Program-made: the position numbers and the translations under genes
Shown here: positions 45,981 through 58,256 of the stretch, piece after piece
How the letters are laid out: every line of letters begins with the position of its first letter
Position numbering within the stretch: the first letter of the stretch is position 1
Assembly (NCBI RefSeq): GCF_001632365.1
Contig: NW_024468512.1
Location: 848,355-912,354, forward strand
DNA length: 64,000 bases
Source: Laetiporus sulphureus 93-53
Lineage: Eukaryota; Basidiomycota; Agaricomycetes; Polyporales; Laetiporaceae
Direction of reading: 5' to 3'
Notes under the pieces: generated by a model
Told to the model about the DNA's origin: nothing
What the model saw: only the letters and a program-made list of their open reading frames with translations
Databases searched by the model: none

Positions 45981-48900
45981 TTAGACAGAAAGGGGCATGG
46001 GCTTGCGGTTAAGAATTTCTTGAATTTCATTGATGCCTCGCGGGGCCTCAGCGGGAGTGCCAGGGAGGATGGAAAGACGCTGCTTCGCAGAGTTCAGTGT
46101 CTGCAGGACATTCGGTAGAATCCGCGCGATGTATGGAGCAATTAACGGATCCTGTATGATTGCTCCGATCAGCATGCGTACGTGCACTTCATGCAAACAA
46201 TACGTACGGTCGAGTTCAGTGCAGTAGCAGCCCTCTGCAGCCACCACATGGAGATTTTGAAGGATTCATCAAGAGGAGAAGTCTCGCCCACTAGAGCAGA
46301 CAGCTAGACGCGCAGAGGTGTTGCTTAATACACAACCTCAACAGATAATTGAAGGACACATACCCGATGCACGAGCGTCAGCACGACCGCTTGAGACAGC
46401 GGGCCAGGACCGTTCAACGGCAGAACGACATCGGGATTGGAACGAGCGAGCAGCTCACGGAGCTGTCGGAAGTCCTGCGTCCCGAGCACAGCAACATAAG
46501 TATCGTCCCACTCTTCCGTCTGCGCTGGACTCGATCGCATCATCTGCTGAGGTGGCAACGGCGGAGGAGCCGCCGGATGGGATGCCTGCGGGGCAGCAAT
46601 GTTGGGAGCAAACCACGGCTGCATCGATGGCTGTTGCTGAGGCTGTTGTTGTTGCTGCTGCTGCTGCTGGAACGAGCCATGAGGCTGTCCGCTATACGGA
46701 GGTGCCTGAGATACTTGTGGCAATACTTGCTGTCGTAGAAGCTGAGACAAGTTCTGAGCGTGTTGACTACTCGAAGATGCTCCCGGCGAGTTGCGGTTTG
46801 GCGCGGAATGGGCCAACGCAGACGGGTTGAGCGTAAGATACTTGACTTGATCAGACAGATGTCTGACAGCTTGCTCAAGGTCACGTATTACAGCCTGCAC
46901 CGTCCTATCAGGAAGAATCACACGTGTGTGTCTCGAACAAAATACCTCTTGCCCGCGCAGAGCTTCTGTCTGCCATGAAATAACCTCCTTCTTCAAGTTC
47001 AATATCTCAGAATGTATCTCCCGAGAAAGCTCTTGATGCATCGTGGATGACTGCTGGGTGTACGCTGGAATGAGGGTTTTCACGATAGCGTCCTTTACTT
47101 GTCGTTCAATGACAGGCGTGACAGCACTTGATACATTGCGAGCGATCTGCGAAGCGATATCGGGACGAACGAGCAACCTTTCGATCTCATTGGGGAGATT
47201 CTACAATTATACAGTATTGATAAGTCATGCAGGAGCGATCGCCTCACGGGCCTCGTACCTGCTTCATTGAGTCGGATACTCCCTTGGCAATTTGGTTGTT
47301 GAGTGCAGCCTTCACCTCAATCTTCGTGATATTCTCCAAAGACGGAAGCACGGAGCTTTGTACCTCGGACTTGACAGCCATCTCAACAACACGAGTAGTG
47401 TTCTTAGTCAACTCGTTCGAGATGAGCTTCAGGATCTTCTCCTGCCGAACGAAGTCAGCAGCCTGCTCGTTAGCACGAGCTTCCTCAAGACGTTGATCTA
47501 GAAAATCACGCATATCAAACCGGTGGCTTCGAGTCTCAATGATAGGTGGACTTACGCTGCTTGTCTAGCTCCTTGCCAATGAGACGTCCAATACGCGTGT
47601 GTAGGTTCTCCTCCACCTTCCTGATCTCCTTCGTTAAAGCAACACCCATGGGTGTTTCGTTGAGAGCAGCTGTATCACTACCCCGGGACTTGCCGTCCTT
47701 CTCTCTACCACTATCTTCGCGATCCTTATCTTTCCACCCGACATTCTTGCCCTTAGCATTCTTGCCCCTAGGCTCTTGACCACGCCCGCTCCCATCGCGA
47801 CTAGAATCCACCTCAACCTCTTCGGAAGGAGGTGTCTTCATCCTTGGCGGCTGGATCTGCGCCATTGGCGCCGGAGGAGGGAGCTGACTGAGAGGAGCAC
47901 CTGTCATTACTGGGGCCAACTGCTGCCTTTGGACCTTGGACTCCATGGCGGGCGCTGGCTGAGGTGTGTAGGATGGGAAACGAGACGGCGCCGAGGCCAG
48001 AGCAGAGGTGAACCACTCCAACCGGATGAGAATCTGATCGACACCGGTGGAGTGCACCGAGAATGCTACCAGAGCCAAGTCGCCTGGAGGGACCTTCGCG
48101 GCGACACATGCAGCGCGGGCTTCCTCCCCCGTAGGATCTGCATCTGCGGTCAGGATAACGAAGTGGATGCCTGGCCTTGGGCCCCCGAACTCGAGAACCT
48201 GTTCGAAGAATGCGCCACGCACAGCGTCCTCGCCATCATGGGTTGGACCGTCGAAATTGATCCTGAGGGCGATCATGCTGTCCCTGCGGTTGTTGGCCAC
48301 CCATAGCGTTTGGATTCTGGAATCGTAACTGACATGGCCGAACATCTCGGGATCTTCCTGCAGTCCATTTACGAACTTGATCGTAGATAGGACGTGCCTA
48401 CCCATGACAGAGAGCAACTCGAACATGGTGCCATTCTTGCGGCCAATAACCACACCGCCATCGACAAACGTCAGAGAAGAGGGTGTCTCCTCGCCCTTGA
48501 TCCGATGAGACCAGAACGGGAGCTTGTCGTGGATATTCCACATGGTCACTGTGGAATCTTCTGAGATAGTGGCTAATGCCGAGCGTGGTACGTAAAAGTC
48601 GATCGCGGCAATAGGCTGTAAAATATGGGCTATTAGACTGGAGCGCCTTGACGGCGGCAGATACTTACAGAGGGAACAGAGAAGACTTGGCCCAAGCGAT
48701 GCAACTCAGACTGTGGGATAGGCTCTCCATTGAAAACATGAGCGGCCTCTTCGATATTGATGAGATATACGCTGGATTCCGACGCTACCGCAACCAGCTC
48801 TGGCCTCTGGGGATGCCATTTGACGGCATGCAGAGGATCAATATCCATTAAAGGCTCCACGCAGAGCATAAGCCTTCCTCTAAATTGCAGCGCGTCAGTA

Positions 48901-50831
48901 TATCGTAACGCACAGCTGAATGAACTTAGTTTACGTACGGGACATCATCAGTGATGATCTCAGGTAGCTCCCAAACCACGAATCCGCCATCAGATGTAAC
49001 ACCTGCAAGTCGGTTACCATGAACCGACATGTCGCTGACCGATGTTGATGGAGGAAATAGAGGCGGCAACTGCAGGAGCGTGCGGTCACCGCTCGAGCGC
49101 GAGATTACTCGAACACGACCCTTCGTCATCGCATATGCTACCCAGTGGGTCGCTCCAATGGTAGATCCAGGCAAGAAAGTAGAATCAACTTTGACTAACG
49201 CGATGGCAGTGGTCTTAACAGCATCGTGGGGTGCCTGTATCTCATCCAGTGGCTGCGAAACATCGAAAATGACACTTTGAGACTGCAGACTGAATAGATG
49301 TGTTGAGGAAATGAGATCTCAGAGAATGAGTGGTACACTTACGTAGGACTGTCGACCTTGTCCTTCGGGCCGGCTCTGCCTCTGTTTTCCGGACCAAGAG
49401 TCCGGAATGCAGGTACAGACATGGAAGGCGATTCCTTGTCCCTGCCCGTGAGAGCGCCGTACACAGCAACCCCGACCGGAGACTCGCCCGATCGACGCGC
49501 CTGGCGCGGCTGAACTTGAGGTTTGGGCGGTGATGTGCGGGGAGGAGACGGAACATGTCCCGGTTGAGGAGGGAGAGGACGCGATGCCCGTGCTTGCATA
49601 GGCTCTGCCTGCGAATTGAAGTCTTCGCTGGTCGCGTAAGGATCAAAAGAAGCAGACGTCTGTTGAACACTATTGGAAGGGGGAGCCTGTCCCCTAGTAA
49701 GCTGGTCCATTAAATTTTCCACAGATCTGCGCTTGGGATCCATAGAAATTGATTGCCAGTTAGGCTCCTCCGCATTATTGACCGGCGCATTCGTAAATTG
49801 TTGGGAGGGCGGAGGCTTTCGTTTAGGAGCTGTGGACGATGTGTTGGCGAGCGCATCGAATGGAGATATGAAGTCGAACATGGATCTGTTAGGAGGTGAA
49901 GGCGGCCGTTGCTGAGGAGGACCTAGTGCGTTGGGCGCGTCTCGCTGTGTGTCTTGAGGAACATATGCGCCTTCGGGTGCCGAATGGTCAACGTTGTCAT
50001 GGTGCGAGAAGGATTCGGAGGCAGAAGTGGAATGCGCATATGATGGTGACGGGCCCGGAGGAACAGGAACATCGGGAGGATAGATAGGTTCGGGGTAGTT
50101 GTATTTTGGCGCACTACTGCTCTCGTTACAAACACGAAAGCGAAGAAATGACATGAGTCAGAAGAGAAGGCGACATTCATAAATTGATAAGGGGGCGCAA
50201 TGGATCCGCTCAGTGACACTCAATCGGAGCTGCCTATCGAGTCGGGCACGCTCGAGAACAAACGAAGTGCGCTCGCCACAGGCAGAATAAAGACTTACCC
50301 AGTCATGAGCTGCTCCAGCAACAATTTCCCTTGCGTCTCATTACTGGAGGCTGCGCCTCGTTGAGCAGATCCTGGCGGTGTAGGAACTTGCTGAGGCGGA
50401 GCCTGTCCGCCTCCAGAAGCAGCCTGTGCACCAGAAGGAGGTCCCGATACAGCACCGAGTAGAGACAGCAAAGCGTTCTGCCTCTCTGTGACCGGATTGT
50501 TTGGGCCCGACATTGATGAAGCGACTGAACCAGCATTCATAGAAGCTGGAGTAGCATGGCCTGAGTTGTTTGGATCGTGATGGCCTGAATAGACGTTCGA
50601 CCCAGTATTGCTCATTTGCGGACTTGCACGCGAAGTGGGCTGCGCACTTAGGCCTTGGAACAAACTATCGAGGTGACTTGCACCTTGCATCGGAGCGAGA
50701 TCACGAAATGAAGGGGCGGGCGACGTGTGCGCATCGCTGAGCTGCGATGGCGGCATTTGGAACGGCTGGGCCTGTGGCGGGGGTGAAGGGCCTCGTGAAA
50801 ACAGAGTATCTCTACCGGTGATAGGATCCAT
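45981..50831 (-). CDS. EDC4/Varicose-type mRNA decapping scaffold
   Basis: A large protein of about 1,300 residues. The first ~430 residues are low-complexity Pro/Ser/Gln (FSRGPSPPPQAQPFQMPPSQ). A WD40 region follows: MSVHGNRLAGVTSDGGFVVW, HAVKWHPQRPELVAVASESS, STVTMWNIHDKLPFWSHRIK and SRIQTLWVANNRRDSMIALR. A charged linker leads to a helical region (EIRKVEENLHTRIGRLIGKE, RLLVRPDIASQIARNVSSAV) and a poly-Gln tract. The C-terminal helical domain reads YVAVLGTQDFRQLRELLARS and SDPLIAPYIARILPNVLQTL. This order is that of EDC4/Ge-1/Varicose, which links DCP1-DCP2 and XRN1 in P-bodies. Start is ATG 50831; the frame extends further left only through GTG. Stop at 45981. Confidence 0.88.
46643..46669 (-). 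repeat. CAG/CAA run encoding poly-Gln
   Basis: Nine or so consecutive Gln codons in the linker of the EDC4-like gene, continuing into a Gln/Pro-rich stretch. Poly-Gln tracts are common in P-body scaffolds. Confidence 0.85.
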
Positions 50832-51886
50832 GACAATGGACGCGTTGCAGAGATCAACAGGGACCACAGGCAGGCGAGGAGGAGGGAGATGGCAGGACCC
50901 TTGCGATGTTCACAGTGTCTTACACACTCGCACTCAACGCCTCATTGCTAACACGAGGCTACTCGGCAATCACCGCTTATTATGTACAGCTAGCGTCGAC
51001 GCCGGCGAGGCTCGCCTTGCGTCTGCCTCGACGGTCTCGTTAAAAGTTTTCAGCAGCAGGAAGCACCTCGTAGCTACAAAGCACGCCGATAAGGTAGATG
51101 CTGTCGGTGGGCGTGATACGGAAGCTGTCCGTTGGACGCCGCCTATGTATAATGCCAGCTGACGATGCTTCAGCGCCCTCCCGCCGGCGGCGTTTGGAGG
51201 AGCTGACGCTGTGCGAGTGAGCGAGTCTCAGTGAGTAAATTTAACTTGCGAGGGGGTGAGATTAACTGTCACGAAGGACATTATCTGTGCAGGCCGCGAC
51301 GTCGGACCATGCTTGCTATCGCACCGCACATCGAGAGTTACTAGATCCTGCCTGCTACTGCATTGCAGAAGCCCAGAGTGGTGCGAACGCGTTTCCAGCA
51401 GCGGTTCAAATGATGTAGCACTTCGGATGGAGCATGCCTCGAGCTGCAAATCATGAACAGAAGACAGTGCACACAATCGCATAATGAAAGCAACGGATGC
51501 CGACAAAGGCACGTCCAGAATGTATGGTCGTGGTCTAGCAGATATGAGGCAGAAGTAGCGCGGTATGTCGGGGGACAAGGAAACGAAACCTGCAACTCCG
51601 GAGGGGGGGTGCCTCGAGCGTCGCGTTCACGGTAAAAATGGCCGGCCATCGTTGCTCGCTAAGTCAGCGTGGTTATCACGCGCTGAGCTCACGGCCATGC
51701 TTCGTAGCCTTCATACCGTAACAAGAAGAACAATCCGACGACACGGGTCATCATGCATCGAAGGCGGGATGCACCATGAGGCGAGGCGGCATCATGAGGC
51801 ATTTCGGCGATGTATTGGACGACTACGTCAGGACGTCAGGAGGCGCTGGTGGGCGGGCACAATTGGCGGCCTGGATATATAGTATA

Positions 51887-51897
51887 GATAAGATAAG
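51887..51897 (+). promoter_or_regulatory. Overlapping tandem GATA boxes
   Basis: GATAAGATAAG gives two GATAAG sites five bases apart beside an ATATATAG run. Fungal GATA factors (nitrogen, iron or light control) bind such pairs. Which gene it serves is unknown; the metallothionein ATG is about 900 bp away. Confidence 0.4.
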
Positions 51898-52685
51898 ACT
51901 GATACTGATTTCACCAACTGTGTTACCTTGCGACAGCAAGGTTTCTCCCAGGGCACAAATGTAACGCGGATTTTGGTGCATTGTTTTGCTGTGTTTGTAT
52001 CTTGCCTTTTTCGTTCGCTCACGTCATCCTTCGCACTTTGAGGCTGTCTGTCGCAAGGTCTGCTGCCGGCGACAGCCGGCGCTTCTCGAGTTGAGAAGTT
52101 GATTGTGGTTTGTTAGACTGAGGGTACAGGGAGCTACTCCATGACTTCGATGTGCCATATACGAGGTATCAGCGTCTTCATCTGGTCCACCTGACGCAGA
52201 CTTCGTCAGCGCTGCTTACAGAGATCAGTCAAACAGTGGCTTCGTTCACCATGAGCGGTGTCACCGGAATGTTTCGCAGACAGTAATGCAAATGGGGTGC
52301 AGCGGGTTTAGCTCACTGCGACGGCTTGATACGCGGCTGCACACACCCTTGGCGATACCGATTGTATTGCAGACCAACCATGCCTAACTAGATGCAGGCA
52401 AAATCGCTCCCTCCTTTGACAATCCCAACTGTAGCATTCGTCGCCGCCCGCAATAACCCCTCTTCTTCCGGGAGCGGCATTTATGCTGCAGTCGGAATCC
52501 AGGTCCGCAGACCTCGGCGCCGTTCTATTTCCGAATTGCTTGAGCCATTTTTGCTGAGCGGACATCCAGTCAAATCGAGGACAATGTCATGGCCACAGCT
52601 CTTCGCCCTGGTGCCACCACAGACATGCGTTCCGTGGAAGGTTCTGTTGGCGACTTACATAAGTCGCACCAGATCTCTAGATCAG

Positions 52686-52699
52686 GAGGCACGTGCCTC
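52686..52699. promoter_or_regulatory. Perfect 14-bp palindrome with CACGTG core
   Basis: GAGGCACGTGCCTC reads the same on both strands. It contains an E-box (CACGTG) and ends 12 bp before the TATA box of the metallothionein gene. bHLH factors such as Pho4/Cbf1 types bind this core. Its position argues for a real operator-like site. Confidence 0.65.
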
Positions 52700-52711
52700 A
52701 TGATCGAGGCC

Positions 52712-52719
52712 TATATAAA
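52712..52719 (+). promoter_or_regulatory. TATA box of the metallothionein gene
   Basis: TATATAAA about 76 bp upstream of ATG 52795, at the usual distance for a strongly inducible fungal gene. Confidence 0.75.
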
Positions 52720-52794
52720 GGACGGACAAGCACGTCGAGGCCTCCAGTTCCAAACAACACATCACTCGTATCTCAACAACTTCCTGTCTACGAA

Positions 52795-53016
52795 ATGTAC
52801 ACTGTGAGTTGCTGCGCGTCTCAGTTGCCCCTTTGTTGTGATCACTCATCGACTTGTCTCCTTCTGTAGTCCTTCGAAGTCCCCAAGAACGCTGCTAACT
52901 GCGGCCAGAGCAACTGCTCCTGCGGCGACAGGTACACTTTTGTTTCGAATGGAGTCGAAGATGCAACTAATACCATTTGCAGCTGCCAGTGCAAGCCGGG
53001 CGAATGCAAGTGCTGA
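52795..53016 (+). CDS. Metallothionein, 34 residues
   Basis: Three exons: 52795-52803 (9 nt), 52870-52931 and 52983-53016. They total 105 nt, or 34 residues plus TGA. The protein opens MYTSFEVPKNAAN and then has CGQSNCSCGD and SCQCKPGECKC. The seven cysteines are spaced C-x4-C-x-C-x3-C-x-C-x4-C-x-C, close to the seven-Cys beta-domain type known from Neurospora and Agaricus. There are no aromatic residues after Phe5, as expected. Such proteins bind Cu(I), and often Zn or Cd, in the cytosol and are usually metal-induced. The strong TATA box and palindrome upstream fit inducible expression. Not adjacent to any copper transporter here. Confidence 0.85.
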
Positions 53017-53305
53017 GCGCATCGGTCATGTCAGCCTCGCGCATCTCCCGTCGGTTCGCAGTTGGCCAGCGTTGTGACCGAGAAATGAAGGAGGATTGAG
53101 GATTGGACTGTATGAAGTTCGCCTATATGTATTTGCGACGAGTCAAACAGAGCTTCTGCTCCTATGCTCAGTGGTACCAAAGTTGCACAAGTCAAATCAT
53201 CAGGAAGGATCAACATGAAAGCGTAGATTATCAATATCGACTGTAGGCTGCAAGCAAGCGACCCGAATCCGATGAGAACCGAGAACAGCCGGATGGGGCC
53301 GATGG

Positions 53306-54749
53306 CTATACATTGAGATTTTTCACCTCTTCAGCTGCAATGCATATATTACACATATGCCATGACAGTGGACGATATCACACTTACACAGTTCCTCGTA
53401 CCTGTGCCATCTGTCCGGATCGACACTGATTAAATTTCGTAAAAGCTGCAAACATGAGATTTTAATATCGTGACACTCCGGTTCGCTCATGCGTTTTGCG
53501 CGATTGCGAAGCTGAAGTCGTTTGTAGAATACGAGCGATTCCATGCACCCTGGAAGCACGAGAAGCACATCAGCGGCTGCTTGGCTGACAGGTAATGAAG
53601 CATACATTTGCTATCGGGTTGTTCGTCGAGAAGCTCTTGTATGCCAGCGATTTCTCGACGTAGAAGCTCATGATCGTCTCCTGTATGAGTGTCAGGATGA
53701 GCATTGCATCTTTGCGAGCACATATCTCTCACCAGAGCCAATCAACCACCTATGGTAAATCCATACACTTTGATCTCCTGGGTCCGTATACATCGCATTC
53801 TTCACCAGCTCGAATTCTAAACGGAGGTCATAAGTTTCTCTCCCGCGAGCATGAGAATTGCAACACACCTTCCTCCCTCGACTTCTTAAGATCGAGCTTT
53901 CCCGCACCCCACAGTGCGCTAAGCACCTTGGAACGCTGGTGCCACGCACTGAAGTTTGAGAAATTCGCTTCAATCTTACGCGTGGTGTACGCCAACTCTA
54001 GCTGCTCGGGTCGTTTGACAGGCATACTAGCCAGTACATATCGGCGATAGTTCCAGGCATGAACTATAAGGATAGCAATCAGTCAGCAGGGGTAAATGTA
54101 GCGATGACTTCGCTCACAGTTTCGCGCATCGGCATCGAGCATCTTCTCGACAACATATAGCTCCTTGTTCCAGTTCGCTTTCCTCCAGCCGTCAACATCC
54201 TCGCCAGAAGGACCATCAGGGACGTGCTCGAGACACCATCGGCGGTGATTCCAAATCCAGTACACCTTGGGATGTAGTTTGAGATGTTGAGTAGTTAAAG
54301 ATAGGTCGTTGGACAGAATCTCATTGATTTCTGATGGGGAGCTACATAGCGGGTCGATATAAGCCGCTGCTGAATGGCGGGGACGTAGCGACAGTCACCT
54401 CTTAGGAAACAGACCATTCAGTAGAATGTTCCGTCGGTAATTCCAGACGGTATAGAATTCGGAGTTCATGTGGAGCACCCGTGTTGTGAGGTCAAAGGCA
54501 TCTTTGCTCCAGTCCTTGTTCTTCTTCTACGGACATGATAGAGCTCAAGCACTTCTTGCCCGAGAGGGAGTGAGAAGCATACCTTGGCAAGAACATCCTC
54601 AGTCAGTGCCAGATACTCTTTAAGTTTGGCTTGGTCTCTCTGCCTCTTAGCCTGTAGAGCTTCTTGAGTATATCGCACACGTCGGACACCATGCTAACTC
54701 GTCTTTGAGCTCAAGCACTGTCGGCTGAGTATGATGGGCTACAAACCAT
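53306..54749 (-). CDS. BET4: Rab geranylgeranyltransferase alpha subunit
   Basis: The protein starts MHGVRRVRYTQEALQAKRQR, the family start, if exon 1 is only ATG (54749-54747) joined across an intron of 50-odd nt ending GTTAG. Prenyltransferase alpha repeats follow: NSEFYTVWNYRRNILL, LKLHPKVYWIWNHRRWCLEH, NCHAWNYRRYVLA, NFSAWHQRSKVL and DPGDQSVWIYHRWLIGSG, each with the W-x-x-R or W-x-H-R core. The last exon gives RYEELSEEVKNLNV, stop at 53306. Bet4 with Bet2 adds geranylgeranyl groups to Rab GTPases such as Ypt1 (also in this window), with the escort protein MRS6. Head-to-head with SYF1, 164 bp apart. Confidence 0.93.
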
Positions 54750-54913
54750 GTTTACCAGAGGTGATCGAAATGTGGGGGGGGATTAAATGCCGTGGGAACC
54801 TCGATCTTGCAATGCGGCGCGTGTTGTGGCCCGCATCAGACTTACACTTACATCCTCGTTGAGGAACGTCTGCTTTCATTCTTTCCCTCAAGGCTGCTCG
54901 CTCACACTTCAGG

Positions 54914-57900
54914 ATGCCATCTATTGTGACGAACACCCCGTCTCTAGATTCACTGAACGGCATCTTTCCTCTAACATTTCCTGTCCCGACGCCGACGACT
55001 CACCCTGATCTAGTGTCTACCAAGGACATCGTACGCGAAGAAGACCTCCTTCACAATCCGTTCTCTTTCCGTCATTGGTGGACAGCAATCCAGACTACAA
55101 AAGAGGCATATGCTGCGCTTCAGAAAGCCGAGCGTCCACCAGACCTTGCTCCTGAAGTCGCTGCTCTTCTCGGCCCTCTCGCGTCACCTGTTGCTCGGAA
55201 GTCGCTGCAGCACCTGACATACCTATATGAGGCGGCTCTCGCGCAGTTTCCGGCATCCTTTAAGCTATGGAAGTCATACCTTCAGACGCGTATGTCCTTC
55301 GTTCTAGGAAAGCTGCGTATAAAGAAAAGAGCCGGTGGCAGGAAAAAGTTCCCTGAAATGCGAGATGCTCTGGAGGATGAGAAGGAGGACATGGAGCAGT
55401 GGGAGGGTGGATTAGATGGAATAGTCGGTTGGGAAGAGTGGAAGGCTCTCGTCGCGACTTTCGAACGCGCCCTGATGTGGTTACCCAAAGTACGTAGCAT
55501 CAGTCTGACTGACCCATGTATCGTCTGATGTTTTCGTAACAGATGCCGCGTATGTGGCTATTGTACTTGTCTATATTCAACCACCCGTTCTGCCCTCCGT
55601 TAATCTCCTGCACGCATGCCAGGCGCACATACGACCGCGCTCTCCGCACCCTACCACCATCCCTTCATTCACGCATATGGGCCCGTTACTTGCTCTGGGC
55701 TGAGAGCAAAGGCGGTGCCACGACAGTTGCTGTTTACCGTCGCTACCTAGCTGTCGACCCCAACGTAACCGAACGCTACACTGCCATTCTATTGTCAGAG
55801 AACAATCCTGATCCACGGCCATTGGAAGCGGCGAAACTGCTTCTATCTCTCGCGCGCAAGGCAGCGAAAGGAGAGTACACGAGTCCTGAGGGCAAGAGTC
55901 CCTACGAACTGTTGGGAGACTTCCTTGATGTGGTAGAACAGCATGCCGAGGAAGTGGGCATGAATGTGGATGACACTCTTCAGTCCCATGAAGCTCATGC
56001 ACGCTCAGAAGAGGAGAAAGCTTCGTCTACGGAGCAATTGGAACATCTTTCCATCAGTGGACAGCTAATCCGCTTCGCGGGTCCTCCTGTTGCGGTAGGT
56101 GCCGATGGTAAGACGCCGTTGCCGCCTTACGACGAGGATGTGGACCCTATAAGCCCGCGCAAACTGAATATCGAACATATCATTCGAAAAGATGGTTTGG
56201 AGGTGTACAAGGACCAAGCTGGCCGGCTGTGGACAGGACTTGCGACGTACTGGATCAAGAGGGGCGAATTTGATCGTGCTAAGATGACTTTCGAGAACGG
56301 CATTGCATCAGTCCTCACTATTCGCGATTTCACGCAAATATTTGACGCGTATGCTGAGTTCTCGGAGAGTTTGATCAGTGCGATGATGGAAAGCCTGGCC
56401 AACCCGGATGAAGATGAGGACGAAGAGGATGCGAAAGAGACTGAGGTGGAGCTGGACGCCAAGATGAAGGAGTTCGAGGAACTGATGGACCGCCGGCCGT
56501 TCCTGGTGAATGATGTTCTGTTGCGGCGTAACCCCAATGACGTTCAGGAATGGGAGAAGAGGGTGGCATTGTGGGGCAATAACGATGAGAAGGTTAGTAA
56601 GCCATTCACCGAATTTTGATCAATTCACTAAGTCATCTTTCCAGGTGGCCGAGACATATGGTCAGGCACTATCAACGGTCAATCCTCGCAGAGCCACCGC
56701 CAACTTCCATCGCCTGTTCATCAACTTTGCCAAATTCTACGAGGAGGGTGGTACGACGGGAGAGGCTGAGCACGACCTGGACAGTGCTCGCCAGGTGCTA
56801 GAGAAGGCGACCAAGGTCAATTTCAAGGCTGTTGACGAATTGGCAGAGGTGTGGTGCGAATGGGCAGAGATGGAAATTCGGCATGAGTGAGTACGGCTTT
56901 CTAGCCGCAATATATTGTCTGACGGGCACCGTAGAAACTACGACGAAGCCATCCGAGTCATGCAACGTGCAGCTGCCATACCCAGGAATACCAAGATCAA
57001 CTATTTTGACCACGTCAGTAAAGTCCGCTTCGTAAATGTTCCACTCTGACGGGTTCCTTGTTGCAGTCACTGCCGGTTCAAGCTCGCCTATTCAAGTCTT
57101 TGAAGTTGTGGTCATTCTACGTAGACTTGGAGGAATCACTCGGAACCGTTGAATCCACGAAGGCCGTATACGACAAGATTCTGGAGCTTCGGATTGCGAA
57201 CGCTCAGATAATTGTTAACTATGCGGCGTTTTTAGAGGAGAATAAGTATTACGAGGAGAGTTTCAAGGTCAGCATGCAGAGTTCTATCTAGGCAGATATG
57301 GTCTAATGCAAGATGTACCAGGTTTATGAGCGAGGAACTGAAGTGTTCACTTTTCCAGTATCATTTGAAATCTGGAACATCTACTTGGCCAAGTTCGTCA
57401 AACGCTACGTGAGTAGACCGCTCTATCATTGCATTTTGATCCTGACCGGATTCTAGGGCGATTCGAAGGTTGAGCGTGCACGAGATCTCTTTGAACAAGC
57501 ACTGGAGAAGTGCCCGCCAAAGTCCTGCAAGCCAATCTTCCTCATGTATGCTACGTATGAAGAGGAGTTTGGGTTGGCCAAGCGTGCAATGTCTGTGTAC
57601 GATCGCGCTACCAGGGTCGTCGCTGACGAAGACAAGTTTGAGGTATGTCAATTTAACTTCTGTCATTCACTCCGACTCTGACACTGCGCTCGCAGCTCTT
57701 CACTATCTACATCGCCAAAGCAACAGAAAACTACGGTCTTCCCGCAACTCGTCCAATCTACGAGCGCGCTCTCGAAATACTGCCAGACAAGCAGACGGCT
57801 GAGATGTGTCTCCGGTTCGCGTCTATGGAACGGAAGCTCGGTGAAATAGACCGCGCTCGTGCAATATACGCCCATGCATCTCAGTTCTGCGATCCACGTG

Positions 57901-58256
57901 TCAACCCCAAATTCTGGGCCGAGTGGAACAGCTTCGAGATCGAGACTGGCTCGGAGGATACCTTCCGCGAGATGCTGAGGATCAAGCGCAGCGTGCAGGC
58001 ACAGTTCAATACGGAAGCATCCTTCTTGGCTGCTCAAATGGCTGTGAAAGAGGGTGGAGGGGAGGCGATGGAGGAGGAACCGGCCGCCCCAGCAGACGCG
58101 ATGGCTGCAGCAGAAAGACAAGCCGGAGGCATCAAGGGTCCGTCATTCGTATCCGCGAAACAAAATCCCGCGCGGCAGGAAGTGGCTGAGGAGGAGCAGC
58201 CAGCAGCCGACCAGGGCAATGCGGAAGAGATACATATATCGGATGATGAATTGTAG
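54914..58256 (+). CDS. SYF1: Pre-mRNA-splicing factor SYF1 (XAB2 homologue)
   Basis: Almost entirely HAT (half-a-TPR) repeats. The N-terminus is DLVSTKDIVREEDLLHNPFS then FRHWWTAIQTTKEAYAALQK. Repeats include YEAALAQFPASFKLWKSYLQ, TYDRALRTLPPSLHSRIWAR, VAETYGQALSTVNPRRATAN, YEEEFGLAKRAMSVYDRAT and YERALEILPDKQTAEMCLRF. The end is acidic (EEEQPAADQGNAEEIHISDD). An inserted acidic loop (NPDEDEDEEDAKETEVELDA) lies in the middle. Syf1 is a scaffold of the Prp19-associated (NTC) complex in the active spliceosome; XAB2 also acts in transcription-coupled repair. About seven introns; total about 970 residues, close to the family size. Confidence 0.95.

Larger units (their letters stand above)
50832..52794. 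other. About 2 kb intergenic; promoters of EDC4-like and metallothionein genes
   Basis: No gene supported on either strand. It holds a tandem GATA site near 51890, a small GC-rich inverted region near 52064-52077 (GCCGGC twice) and a hairpin-like CTTCTCGAGTTGAGAAG near 52083-52099. The metallothionein promoter is at the right end. Confidence 0.5.
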
